Shown here: positions 1 to 12,000 of the stretch, piece by piece
Position numbering within the stretch: the first letter of the stretch is position 1
How the letters are laid out: every line of letters starts with the position of its first letter
Assembly: GCA_013433145.1 (NCBI GenBank)
Contig: CM024176.1
Location: 2,882,349 to 2,946,348 of the forward strand
Direction of reading: 5' to 3'
Length of the DNA stretch: 64,000 nt
DNA from: Ascaris suum
Taxonomy: Eukaryota; Nematoda; Chromadorea; Rhabditida; Ascarididae
Translations under genes and position numbers: made by a program
Notes under the pieces: model-generated
Database searches by the model: none
What the model saw: only the letters and a program-made list of their open reading frames with translations
Told to the model about the DNA's origin: nothing

Positions 1-52
1 AGGTGAGATGATCGTAGCGATGAGCTGAGTTGTTCCTTGAAGGCTTTTCCAG
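1..52 (-). CDS. nkcc-1: nkcc-1 exon 21, 5' part (residues 985-1001), runs off the window
   Basis: After acceptor ATCTTTCAG, two bases complete a codon and [16 protein letters not shown] follows, open to base 1. This resembles the STQFQKKQG segment just before the conserved DVWWL...GGLTLLIPYLL block of vertebrate NKCC1, which should lie immediately beyond base 1. Assignment depends on phase and position. Confidence 0.6.
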   Translation of the reverse strand, partial: MEKPSRNNSAHRYDHLT

Positions 53-3000
53 CTGAAAGATAATTAAGTAAGACTTATTGAAGACAAAAATATCACTAAT
101 ATACTATGCTATTCTCAGATTATAATAGCGTTTTTTGAAGGTATTATTAGATGAGTTAGGTGATCAGATAATTATTAAATGAGAGAGCAGAAAAAATAAT
201 ATATAGGAGCTTAGTAACCGAACATTATTGTGGAAATTGCGCGGCTGTGACAAACTTTTTAAATCACATCTAAGAATAACTACTACTTTGTAACCTACTA
301 CGATTTTGCGTAAAATATATTTCAATAATTATATTTTCTATCTTTGTTCTCTACTTCAGTTATCACATAGGAAATTATTCTATTTCCCAGATATAGCATC
401 GATTGCTTAAGATCTATTATTTTTATGAATTTTTTTTGCGGATAAATAGAAAAATCTGTCTCATAAAATCCTTTTCTACGAATAGTCGATATGTAATTCC
501 TTTTTTTTAAACATGAAATTCTCATTGAGAGAATCGCTCGTAAATATGATAGATTATGTTGAATATACTATGTAAACATAGGCTACTATAAAGAATCACT
601 AATGATCTATGATAGTAAATGAATTCAAATTTTACAATATTCAGCATTGATTTTTGTAAAATTTCCCACTCATAATTAGTAATTGATATTTTTTAATCAC
701 AACATTGGACTATATCTCAGAACAACGACTAATCTTCATTCATAACAACATTGGACTAAAAACGAAAACAATATAAATGTTATAATATTATTTTCATCTT
801 TCATTATTAACCATCAGTCAAAATTACTTTCATTCAAACAATTAAAAAAATCCGATAAAGATTTATAAGTCGTGTAGTTTTCAAAAAAAAAAATCTTACA
901 TTCAAATATATTTATAGCGTATTTATTTTATGTATTTCTATTTTCCAAACAATTTCATATCAACTTCATATTTTATCTCCTGCAGTCCTATTTTCTATTG
1001 CTGCAAAAGAAAAAACATTTTCTCACGAAAAATGTGTACATTTTGTGCGTTTATAGTAACGATCGGTTGTTTCGATTCGGCTTTTCGTTGTTCAATATTT
1101 TCCGTTTCTTCCGTTAATCGCGTTTGCTCGTTTACATCACTACATTCTTCATCCTGAATCAGGCAATTTTCCTCTTCTTACTAGAGGGAATAATATAGGG
1201 AACAAAATCGTAGGAAAAAAATCCAAAAAGACGAAACCTTGCAAGGCTATGCGAAATATTACGCCAAATAACATATTATAGCAAACTTTAGCCTATCAAA
1301 ATCAGCAAAAATCCTCAATGTTTTTCATAATATTATCTGAAAAGGTGTTCGTTTCAAATTTCTCTCAGACATGATCAGAGAGTAAGTGATGCGGTTAACT
1401 GTAAGTCGGATATGGATGGAATCCATATAAACTGATAATTGATAATTGTGGAACATTCAAGAAAGAAATTATCGCCATTCCACAAATATTGAATAATTTT
1501 ATTGCAAAAGTTCCAAATATATTTTTATTCGATTAGAATCATATTGTTTTCTCTCATTCGCTGATTTCTTGAGACGAATTTCTTTTCAGCTAACTACAGT
1601 TTTTTCTCATTTCATGCTCATCCCCCCCCCCCCCCCCCCCCCCCCCCCCCACTGTCGCGTTAACGCGAAGCGAACGTGATCATTCACATTTGATGCAGCT
1701 AAGAAACAAGACTCTTTGTGTGTTACGGCATCGTGTGGCCATATGTGGCCGTATCAACAAAGGCCTGAGGAAGTGCCGCGAAAGTGATGATGGAAGCTAT
1801 TTAGCTAAATAAGAGAACGGGCAGCGAACGGCTAAAGGGCATCTGATTTAAAGCCTCCACTGAATGCATGAATCCATGACTTCCGCCGATGAATGGACGG
1901 GGGTACAGCTGCAACCGTCGAATGGTCGAAAAAGACAGATGTCGAATCGCGAAAATCTTGCACTTTCTATTTCTACTGAAGATATATTCAAATGTGAAAA
2001 TCTGGCACCTGCATGTACTACGTGAGAAGCTTCCTGTTTATCTCTATTGAATCAGTGTCTCAAATGTGAACATCTGGCACCTGCATGTGCTTCGGTAGCC
2101 TATATAAGCGTGTGCTTAATAGCTGCTACATTCTTTCAATCGGGACTTGAAAACAATGTTGCAAGTAAACAAACAGTGACCTCATGTAGCGATTGAAAGA
2201 ATGTAGCAACTATTAAGCACACGATTATATAGGCTACCGAAGCACATGCAGGTGCCAGATGTTCACATTTGAGACACTGATTCAATAGAGATAAACAGGA
2301 AGCTTCTCACGTAGTACATGCAGGTGCCAGATTTTCACATTTGAATATATCTTCAGTAGAAATAGAAAGTGCAAGATTTTCGCGATTCGACATCTGTCTT
2401 TTTCGACCATTCGACGGTTGCAGCTGTACCCCCGTCCATTCATCGGCAGAAGTCATAGATTCATGCATTCAGCGGAGGCTTTAAATCAGATGCCCTTTAG
2501 CCGTTCGCTGCCTTGACAATCTGCCAAGATTTTTCCTACTGTACGCCTGCCTTTCTCAATCCACTAACGCTCCCGAAATTTTGTTAATGTCTGTGATGTC
2601 CCACCATGCATCATTTGTTCATGTGCCCTTTCGATTAACAACCTTGTAATGTGGTTTGTTCGTGGGAGGAAAATAAGACTTGCTGATGGTTTTTGTAAAG
2701 CATTCAACCGACCCGAAAAACGCCATAGACCGAATTCATCCTTTTCTAAGTGCCATTTCTCGATTTCATCTCTTAATTCCAATTGAGCTTGCTTCAACAG
2801 AATCTCCTCAGGCCTTTGTTGATACTATATGGCCGCACGATGCCGTAACATACAAAGAGCCTTGTTTCTTAGCTGCACCAAATGTGAATGATCACGTTCG
2901 CTTCGTGTTAACGCGACACCACTTTCCGCTCCTCTACCTTCATATCGAAATTCACGTCGTTTTGCTTTTCAAGCCCAACTAAATGGAACTTTATTATGCT

Positions 3001-6000
3001 ATGCGATACTGCTATCTGCCACTCTTTCGTATGCCTGAAAAGCATCATTCTTCTTTTGATAAACAAATAAGCAATTTAGATTGTTTAAATATTCGCTCAT
3101 TCAGTCTATTGACCCTTACCGAAATACATCTGCCTATATATGGTGTCAGTTACCTATCTTGAAAATCTCATTGTATTTTGAAAAAAAAAATGTCCTGGAC
3201 GTAATAACGATAAAAATTCGGTTGTCAAAGCCTCAAACAAAACCGGAAATTAAAATCCTCTCTAGAAGTAAATGCTCTCAGAAAAAAAAAACTCACCTCA
3301 TATTCATCGCCATCCTCGCTATCTTTCGCTTCACCTTTCTCCTCTTTCTCGTCATCCTCGAAAATTTCTAATGGGCAGTTCACTAATGACGATCCACTAG
3401 CTGTAACATATCAACCTAAATATAATGTGATAGCACTAAACATTACATAACTCGTTCTGAAAATGTAGCGCTCACGCACTTAGCTGGGAGATATCATGCA
3501 TCTCAAATCGAAAATGTGCGCTCGGTATATTTTTATGAAAATGTTATCCAATGTTTTGAAATATATACTCCCAATATATCGTAAAAAATCGTGATTTTTC
3601 AGAGAATACAATAAAGCCCCACAGAAAACGCCACCTAAACAATTCGTAAATTCATCTCGAGATTATGGACCAACAAGATTATAGTAATCAAAATCCATAA
3701 ATACAGAAGCACTATTTAACAAGTCATAATAACTTATAGCCTTCTTCTTTTGTCTCTCCCAAACAGCAATAAAACCATCAAAGAACATTTTTCGGTTGAG
3801 GTTTTTTCTTTCTTATTTATTTATAAAGCTTCATTCATCTTAACCACGTTTTGACTGATAAAAATAGAATAGCAGTTTTTTTAAAGCAAATTCTTCTCGA
3901 TGAATAAATTTTTCTTCTCGATGCAGTTTTTCATTTTTTTCTTCACTTCATCCATTTCAGAAAAAAAGATATAAAAAAGTTTTCACATATTCTTCCCACT
4001 ACTTCGATAAAACGAAACTTACACACTACATGTTTCAACTCTTTAACTTCGGCCATTGTACTTCTCTGCTCATTTCCATCACTGAAAATATTTATGAACG
4101 TCAGTTCTATACGTTCAATTTATTTCAGTACCGATTATTTCGGTACTTTATTTCAGTAATTATTTCAATGCTAGTTTAGTAAATTTCAGTATAAATCCAG
4201 TAACAAATAAAATGCGAGCAAGATATGAATCTATAAACAGACAATGTCTCAATTATACGGAGAAATTATACGGTCTAACGCTGGAAAGCTGATTAACAAT
4301 GAGTAGAACAAAGAAGCGCTCCTCGGGAGATCTATCGCAATGTTTCCGACAGCTTTTAATTTTTTTCCTTTAATAAAAATCTTCGTCCAATAAAAGAAAA
4401 AATTCATACAGAAATTTGCCATTCTTTAGACGTTTTATTTACGCACAAATATTCATCGAATGGTGAACGACTGAGGGATATTACTGCGCAAAATTAAAAT
4501 GAGGAATATTCGACTCAATCACTAAAGAATCGACTATCACATATGAATGTAATGATTCCACTTCATCTCTGCATATTTCGAAAAGCTTTGCGGAAAATGG
4601 TAAATGAATTGCCTCTTAAGCACATTTATAATATGTGCTAAAAGTGAACTCCAGTTCGTTGAGGCTAAAGATGCGATTTCAATCTACTGCAAAAGCTGAT
4701 ATATTGAATGCCTTTCCAAATGAAGGTTACAAAAGCGCCATTCGACAATGGCATTCACCGCGCTCTGTTCGTGGCTAAAATCAAAGGAAAGCGTAACATA
4801 AACGAGGAAGTGACCTGCCCAGAGCAAATTAACATACAAAAGTGCACCGCAAGGTTGGGAATACGCCAACAGTCGACTTTTTCGTGGCGTATTCTGCAAA
4901 AAAAAAAAAAAAGACGAAGAAAGATCAAATTATCTTTGAAATTCACCCATAATTAGTGGTTCGTCTGTCGTCAGGTGTTTTTACTACACCAGCTGATGGG
5001 AGAGTATCCAAGCACGTGACCGGGCTCCAACCGGAAAGCTCACTGCTGCAAATCACGACTTTCAAGTTCCAACCTCTCTATATTCAGATAGTGGGGAACC
5101 CGCAAGACAATTGCAAAAATCTTCTACAACAACAACAACTTTCCTCCTTCTCCTCCTTCCCTCAACCCCCTTCCCCTCTCCTCCCAAAAAAATGCAACGT
5201 GGAGATGGAAGTGGATTGCATGTTTTTGAAAAATATGAGGAAGTAAAATCTGCAATAACATATTGATATGGTAGAATAATTAATAACCTAGAGACATTAT
5301 TCATGAAGGAGGAGGGATATTGAAGGGATCAAAGGAGTGAGGACAGCGTCAGCGTAGTGTCACACACACCCTACCCAAACCGACAGCGACGAAGCAACAG
5401 CTTCAAAAAGAAAATTTTCGATAATTGCCCATGACACCAACTAGCAAATCGGTTCATCACCAACGAGTGATACCCAACCCACAAAGCGCTTTTCGTAGCC
5501 TATCGCTAACGAGCGCTACCCCAAATCACGGTGGTTTCTTCATGAAACCACCACATTTTGAAATGGATATGCCGTTTCCGCTATGGCATTTCATTTTCTT
5601 TGATGAATATGAAAAAAATGCTTTGGGATTTTTTAAATGTGCCTAACTCAATTGTAGATGTCCAACGTATTTTACCACTGATATGGGGAATGCCTAGAGC
5701 AGAATGTTACATTAAAAAAAATCTTCAAAATGATCGCAGGTAAGAAAGAGGAATTAATATGTGCTAAAGCATCCCGTTCAAACACATTTAGCGTGAACTG
5801 TTTAAAAGCGTGGAAAAACGAACTTGTCGATCCTGATTACTTGAAAGGGAAAGGATGAATGGGGAACCAGACGAGGAGGAAAAACGTCTGGTTCCTTATT
5901 TTATTAGTCGATGGTAAGCCCTCAAATTGGCAATACCAAAGCGCCCACGGTGATACGTCTATAGAGGATATAGATGCAATGGAGAGAGGTCTAATAACTG

Positions 6001-9000
6001 TTAAAAAACGTAACTGACATCAAAATGAAGGAATACTATCGTTTAAACTTATCGGTTGAATTGAAACTGCAAGCACGATAATATATCGGGATCGTTCAAC
6101 AAAACTCTCGAAATACACAAATTTTGACCTCTCGAAAAGCCAAGTTCGCTGCTTTCTCATTTATAAGCGATACTTTTTTTTTTCAAATCCATGAACTTCC
6201 ATGGCGATTTTTCTCCGAAAAAAAAGGACATATTATGCATTTTGGACAATAAGCCATATAAATATATACCTATCTTTTGAAGGAACAGGTTGCGTAACAT
6301 CAGGAAGATTTAGTCTTGCCGTATCGCCGACGTTGTGACGTTTCATCAGCTCGCTATAATCCAAACCACCGCCAACATTACGCAAAACGCCAACACCCAT
6401 ATTATTCTCAAACGCATCTCTATAAGAAAAAAACATCGAATATAGCTGCAATAAATCTTCGTTGCATTTAATTAGCATATGTGCAATGAATAAAAAGCTC
6501 CCCGTTTTTTACGCATATTATATATAATTTCTGATCATCAATTTTGAGATAACCGTATTAAACTCTAACTGGAAATGTTTCATAATTTTTCTATTTTATT
6601 TTATCATATTTATTTTAGCGTATAAGATTTCAATCAACAAAACAATCATAATGAACGAATAATTATCTCTCCATATCTTTTCTATTTCCGCCGCTTAGCT
6701 GAAGTTGTAAGATCGTCTAAATGTTAGGGCCTAGTCTCATCTATTGCATATCGGTTGCCGACAGATCGATTCGATATTTTTCTGCTTAAAAGAAGAGAGT
6801 TCGGATTTAATGCACCGCCCTCAACCGGACGACGATGCTAATCAGAGTGTTTCGGCAGGATGGACCCAAACTATTTGGTCACACATCTCTCACAGTCGAC
6901 CACGCTGTTACCAATAAGAAACGATGAACGATCTTCCTAAATATTCGCTAAATGAATGAAGTGGCATTGTTTTCCTTGATCAGGAAGCAAGAAATGCTAT
7001 GGTCACGAAGTGAAAACTTGAATGCATTTGGCTACGCCTAGGAATTTCAACCAGTAAAAAAAAATGCTCGACTGCAGATAGGAAATTTAATACTATTTCG
7101 AAGAAACAATCAGATCTGCCAAACAATCATTCATCTTTCAATAAATCTGCCAAAATTCGCAATTTTATTAATAGGTTAGTGGAAGATTGCTAAATTCTTC
7201 TAAGATTTTGGCGAGCTCCATCAAAAACACATATTTTTTTCGAAGGAAGAGAATCATTTTTTCAAGCTTTTTAATATAACAAGAGAGGGAAGAAAACCGT
7301 TTTTTTTTCTCAAATCCTGTGACATAAGAGAAGAGGGATTACCGTGCGCCAGTATTCATAAAAACTATTTTTGCAAGAACGATTCCATTCTAGATAATAT
7401 GGCAAATTTCCCTATGCGCACGACTTGAAATCACGTTTCATATAAAAGAAGGAAAAAATTTTCTTCTATTATAGAAGACAAACTAAATATGACTTAAGCA
7501 AAAATTTTATCTCAAGCATGAAAAACTTCAACAACTCACTGAATAACTCCGAAATAATCGTTAATTTCATTGAGTGCGTCCACTCCTTGTGAATGCCAAT
7601 TCGCTTTGAAACCCACAATTAATATATTTGGTCGTAATTTACCCAAGCCACTCACCTGAAAACAACAAAATAATAGTGAAAATTGAAAGAAATATTGTCG
7701 TATAAATCATCTCATCAAAGAAAAAAACAATGATATATGTAAAATATTAAACTATATAGACGACCAAATATTATTGTAAAAACAGAAGTGGTATAGAGAA
7801 AAGGTAATAGGAAGTGGTACATTCTATAGTAGTATAAAAATGATAATACAAAAGAAAACAGATAACAACGTAACTACAGCTGATATCGATCCCAAAATTG
7901 ATCACAGAAAATCCATTAATAAAGATAAGGAGATGCTAATTTTCACCTCTAGCGTGCACTAATGCAACTCCAATATAAATTCATGATGCTGGCAGTGCTT
8001 ATACAATTTATATGAGTTGCTTAACAAAACTGTTGAGACCAACTCAGAACGGGTTTACTCTATAATGGTCATGGCTTCCATCAAAAATACATACTGGATG
8101 GGAAAAAATGTAAATTCAAAATGATGTCGCCGTAATCAATGAAGGAGAGGGATGCCTGATCCAGGTTAAGAAGAGCACTTTAAGATCAGACAGGAAATTA
8201 ATGAAACATAACAAAGGAAAAGCAGAGTGCTAGGAAGAAAAAAGAAAATAAGTCATACGCGAGAGGTTGTGTTCCTCGTTACATATGCTAGAAAAGAAAC
8301 CCTAATAACGAAATTGAAGATATCCAGTATTCATAAGTAAAAAAATAAAGAAGCCTTATCGGACTAATCAGATTCTCAGTTATTTTCAGTTTGGCTTTAT
8401 ACTGGAAACCGTTGGAAAGAACCACAGTATGTGCGATTAAATAGAGAATGCTTCTCCATCCCTCTCCCCCTTCAACCTATTCTCCCCAATACTAACACTG
8501 TTGGTAAGGCAGAACGATGCGGTGCAGGAAGGACTCACTTGTAGAAGAGTTCGTGCTCCTTCACGAAGACTCGGATTGGCGACTGATACATAGAATGATT
8601 TGACATGTCGTTTCTTTAGCCATTCGTTCAGTTGTCTATCCAATGTCCGAATCACCGCGAAAACTCGATCACATGGAGCGTACTGAAAAGTTATCGAAAA
8701 CAATTAATTGTATCCGATATTCTTAAATCTTTAATTATTTCTTTTTCATTATACCGTACTCCGCATCATATCACCAATATATCATCTTTCTTCCCTTATT
8801 CCCTCTTCTAGCTGCTTGCTATTTGAAAAGTTGACAAGGTTGAGAATTTAGGAGGATAGTACCGACGCAAAGATCGCTCGTAAGGTATAAAACATAGTGT
8901 GCTCATGCTTTGCAAATGAAGAGAAGTTGTTGACTTTGTTGATTTATTTATGTAATTGTGTAAAACTGTGTGAAAAGATCACACAACAGCTCAAAAACTC

Positions 9001-12000
9001 ACTCAATTAATAAGTCAAGCTTACTCATACTTTTAATATAAATGCATTTTAAGCAGTTTCATTGAATTAATTCTGACAAAATGATGAAAGATGATATTAT
9101 AGAACACCGAACAACCAATATTTATTCGCTACATTATTTGTTGCTCTAAATTCGGTATTCATTGCCTATAGAACATTGAAAAAGTCATGAAAAAAAATTC
9201 TTTTAAATTTTTTTTGCAGAAAACATACCGGAACAACATATCCACAAATCATAAGACTTGAACCTTTCGTAATATTATAGACAAAATCCACCAACGATGG
9301 TCTTGCAGCCGGATTACCAGTTAGAACAAGCAATTGAGGGCGATAATTTTTTACATGCTCTTCCGTATTGGCTAATTTCATCATTGCTTGTAGAGCATTT
9401 TTATAGCTATGCGCTTGTGTTGATGAGCCCCAATTTACATCTGAAAGTATACGCTCTTCATTCAATGAAATAGCTTTCGTTCAAGTAAAACGAGAGAAAA
9501 AAAAGAATTTCAATTCCAATTCAAAGAAGGAAAATTGCTTAATTAACAATTGACCGTTTCACATCATTTCCAATATAATAGGTGCAAATATGAACACAGG
9601 CAACAACAAAAACTTTCACGAAAAACAACTTATCACTTCTTCCAAATAATCCCTATAAGAGTGGAAAATAAAACCTAAAATATACCACTAACCGGGTTTT
9701 CTGTGTAAAATATAGAGGAAGAGCATCGCGAAGAAGAAGAATGTCAATAATGCTGTAGACCATGAGATTATAAACATCACACTTATACAGAGCAATGCAC
9801 CCGCTAATGAGACCCACATATTATAATATTTGAAACTTGGACGAAAACCTGAAAGTAAACATTTAAATATCGATGAATATGCGAGCAAAAAAAAAAATGA
9901 CAATGAAAAATCGCAAGAAATTGAAGGAAGTGAAAAAAATTTTTGAAGAAATAATACAGCAATGAACTACGCTCACAACTAAAATACACTGTAAATGCAA
10001 ATATGAGATATGCAAAGAAAAAGACTGAAAAAACTTTTCGTTGTTCCTGAATAGACGAAGCAGCTGATTTTTAGAAACGTATGCGCATCCCAGCAGGTAA
10101 TAAAGATCCTAGAATCAACATCATTTGAATGCCGCCTCACATGTGCAGCTATTTCCATATGAACTCGCCCACAACTCTGATACTTCAAACTGCATTAGGC
10201 GGGAAGCCCGAAGGAGAAAGAAAGCGGAAAAATGGATGATAAGCAGGAAGAAGAAGAGGAGTGGGAAGTAAAGTCGTGAGAACAATGTGGCAAAACGCTT
10301 AAAAAATCCACCTAATCAAAAATTATCAAAAATTCAGCCCAACTATCTCCTTCTCTACTTAATCAATTGTTCAGCGGAAATACCTCATAAAACTTAAAAT
10401 AACTAGCTACCTTTTGATAAACTATCAATTCAAATAAACTTTAAAAAAAGCACTTCTTTTCCGGGAAATCTCATGGTACCGATCAATTTTGCAGGAAAAA
10501 AATGGATTTCCGTTCAAAAGAAGAAAAAATTGCAAGGATTCAAGATGTGAGTTAATATATTCATACTTTAACAAAAAACAGTTAGTTAAACGAGCAAATG
10601 TTGCCTCTCTCAGGTGACGCTCGAAGAAAAATTTCGTGCTGCGACCATCATTGCCAAGCGATTGCGCGCATTTCAGCGTGAAAATGCACCTATCGCATTA
10701 TAATCATTTATCTTTCGCCCTCTTCCAAGTATTACGATTCTCAACATTAATGAAGGTCGAAAAGGCGCGTTATCACCTTATAAAACAACCCAAAACAAAA
10801 CAAAACTGTAACGCTTACCAGGTGAATCCGCGAAGGATGCATCGAAACAAGCATAGTTGATGAGTGCATAGGAAGCAAGAAAGAAATTAGATATGATCGG
10901 AGCGATTGCATTTAATTCTCCTGAATTTTTTAGGACTAGAATTAATTGAACAAATCATAGGCTGCATCCTTATTTAAGTTGGAGATAATTTCTTAAGTGG
11001 AACTGAAATGAAATACTTGAAATGACCAGCTGGAAGATTGCGTATCCCAAATCAGCATTCCGCATAATCAACTTCAGCGAAATATATTCTATCGTGATTT
11101 TGTTCACATTTAATAATATAATATATTAGTATCATCTAATGTTGGATTATCCCATTTCCGCTCGAATGATCGCTCTTAGTCTAAATTTGCCTATCAAGAA
11201 TTCGCTTAATATGAGACCACACTATAGAATGCAAAAATATCGTTAACTACAATATTACTCGAACAAATGTAACAGAAATTAATTTATCGTCGACTATGCA
11301 CAGAACGATCTAATACCAGAACTTTCAGGAGTCGTTTCAGAGCCGAAAAATCCGAGGTAGTGAAGTTTTCCGTCATAGTTATTCGATTTCACAAACGAAG
11401 CTCGATGCTTATATATAAATGCTCTCAGGATTTGCTTTTCTTAATCTTATACATCCACAATTTCAGCTAATTCCCATCCCATATATTCTCTATATCTTCT
11501 ACAGCTCGCTTCGTTGCTTTCGTTTCCCACTCATTTTTCGCATATTCTCTATTAACATTCATATTAAACATTCAAAACTAATAACAACGTACTTTACTGC
11601 TAAGCATATAAACGAAATAGTCAATATATATTGGAAATCCTACATTCATAAAACAACACTGAAATGTGTTATGCTCAAAAAATGTGGACACAGAAAAGTT
11701 TTGACCTCATTTCCCTTTACAACTCCTAAGATTCCTTTATGCATTTGCATCGATCGAAACCTTAAATGTTTGAGTCGAAAATGTAAACCCACCGATTAAA
11801 ATCATAATCATTGCAATAGCAAAACCAAGAGCATATGCTCGACGTGGTTCTTCGTCTTTACCGTAACCTTTTGCGAATACGTCAATATTCGGGAAGAGCC
11901 GATCCTTGCAAACTGCCTGAAATTTATTACAATTATCGATCCTTATTCAGTATTATTTATTTATGGATGAATATAAGGATAAAGGATGAATAGTGCGCTA

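Larger units (their letters stand above)
1653..2918. mobile_element. Fold-back (inverted-duplication) derivative of a BEL/Pao LTR retrotransposon, inside an nkcc-1 intron
   Basis: Inner arms 1820-2142 and 2190-2512 are reverse complements over 323 bp with five mismatches that I counted, around a 47-bp spacer. Outer arms 1653-1771 and 2805-2918 also pair, with five mismatches and one small indel. The right half keeps 292 bp of Pao coding sequence (2513-2804) that the left half has lost and replaced by 48 bp (1772-1819). The simplest reading is a duplicated, inverted retroelement fragment with a later deletion. Nine of ten mismatches are transitions. A run of 29 C abuts the left end. It lies between nkcc-1 exons 19 and 20. 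Confidence 0.85.

Noticed and set aside
10966..11000. A minus-strand [12 protein letters not shown] stretch first taken as the TM10 exon of nkcc-1
   Set aside because: The true TM10 exon was found at 10819-10920 with exact phase and a full family match.
11419..11799. A 126-codon plus-strand open frame
   Set aside because: It lies in an nkcc-1 intron and overlaps the end of exon 11 on the other strand. Composition is driven by T-rich intron DNA and no motif is present.
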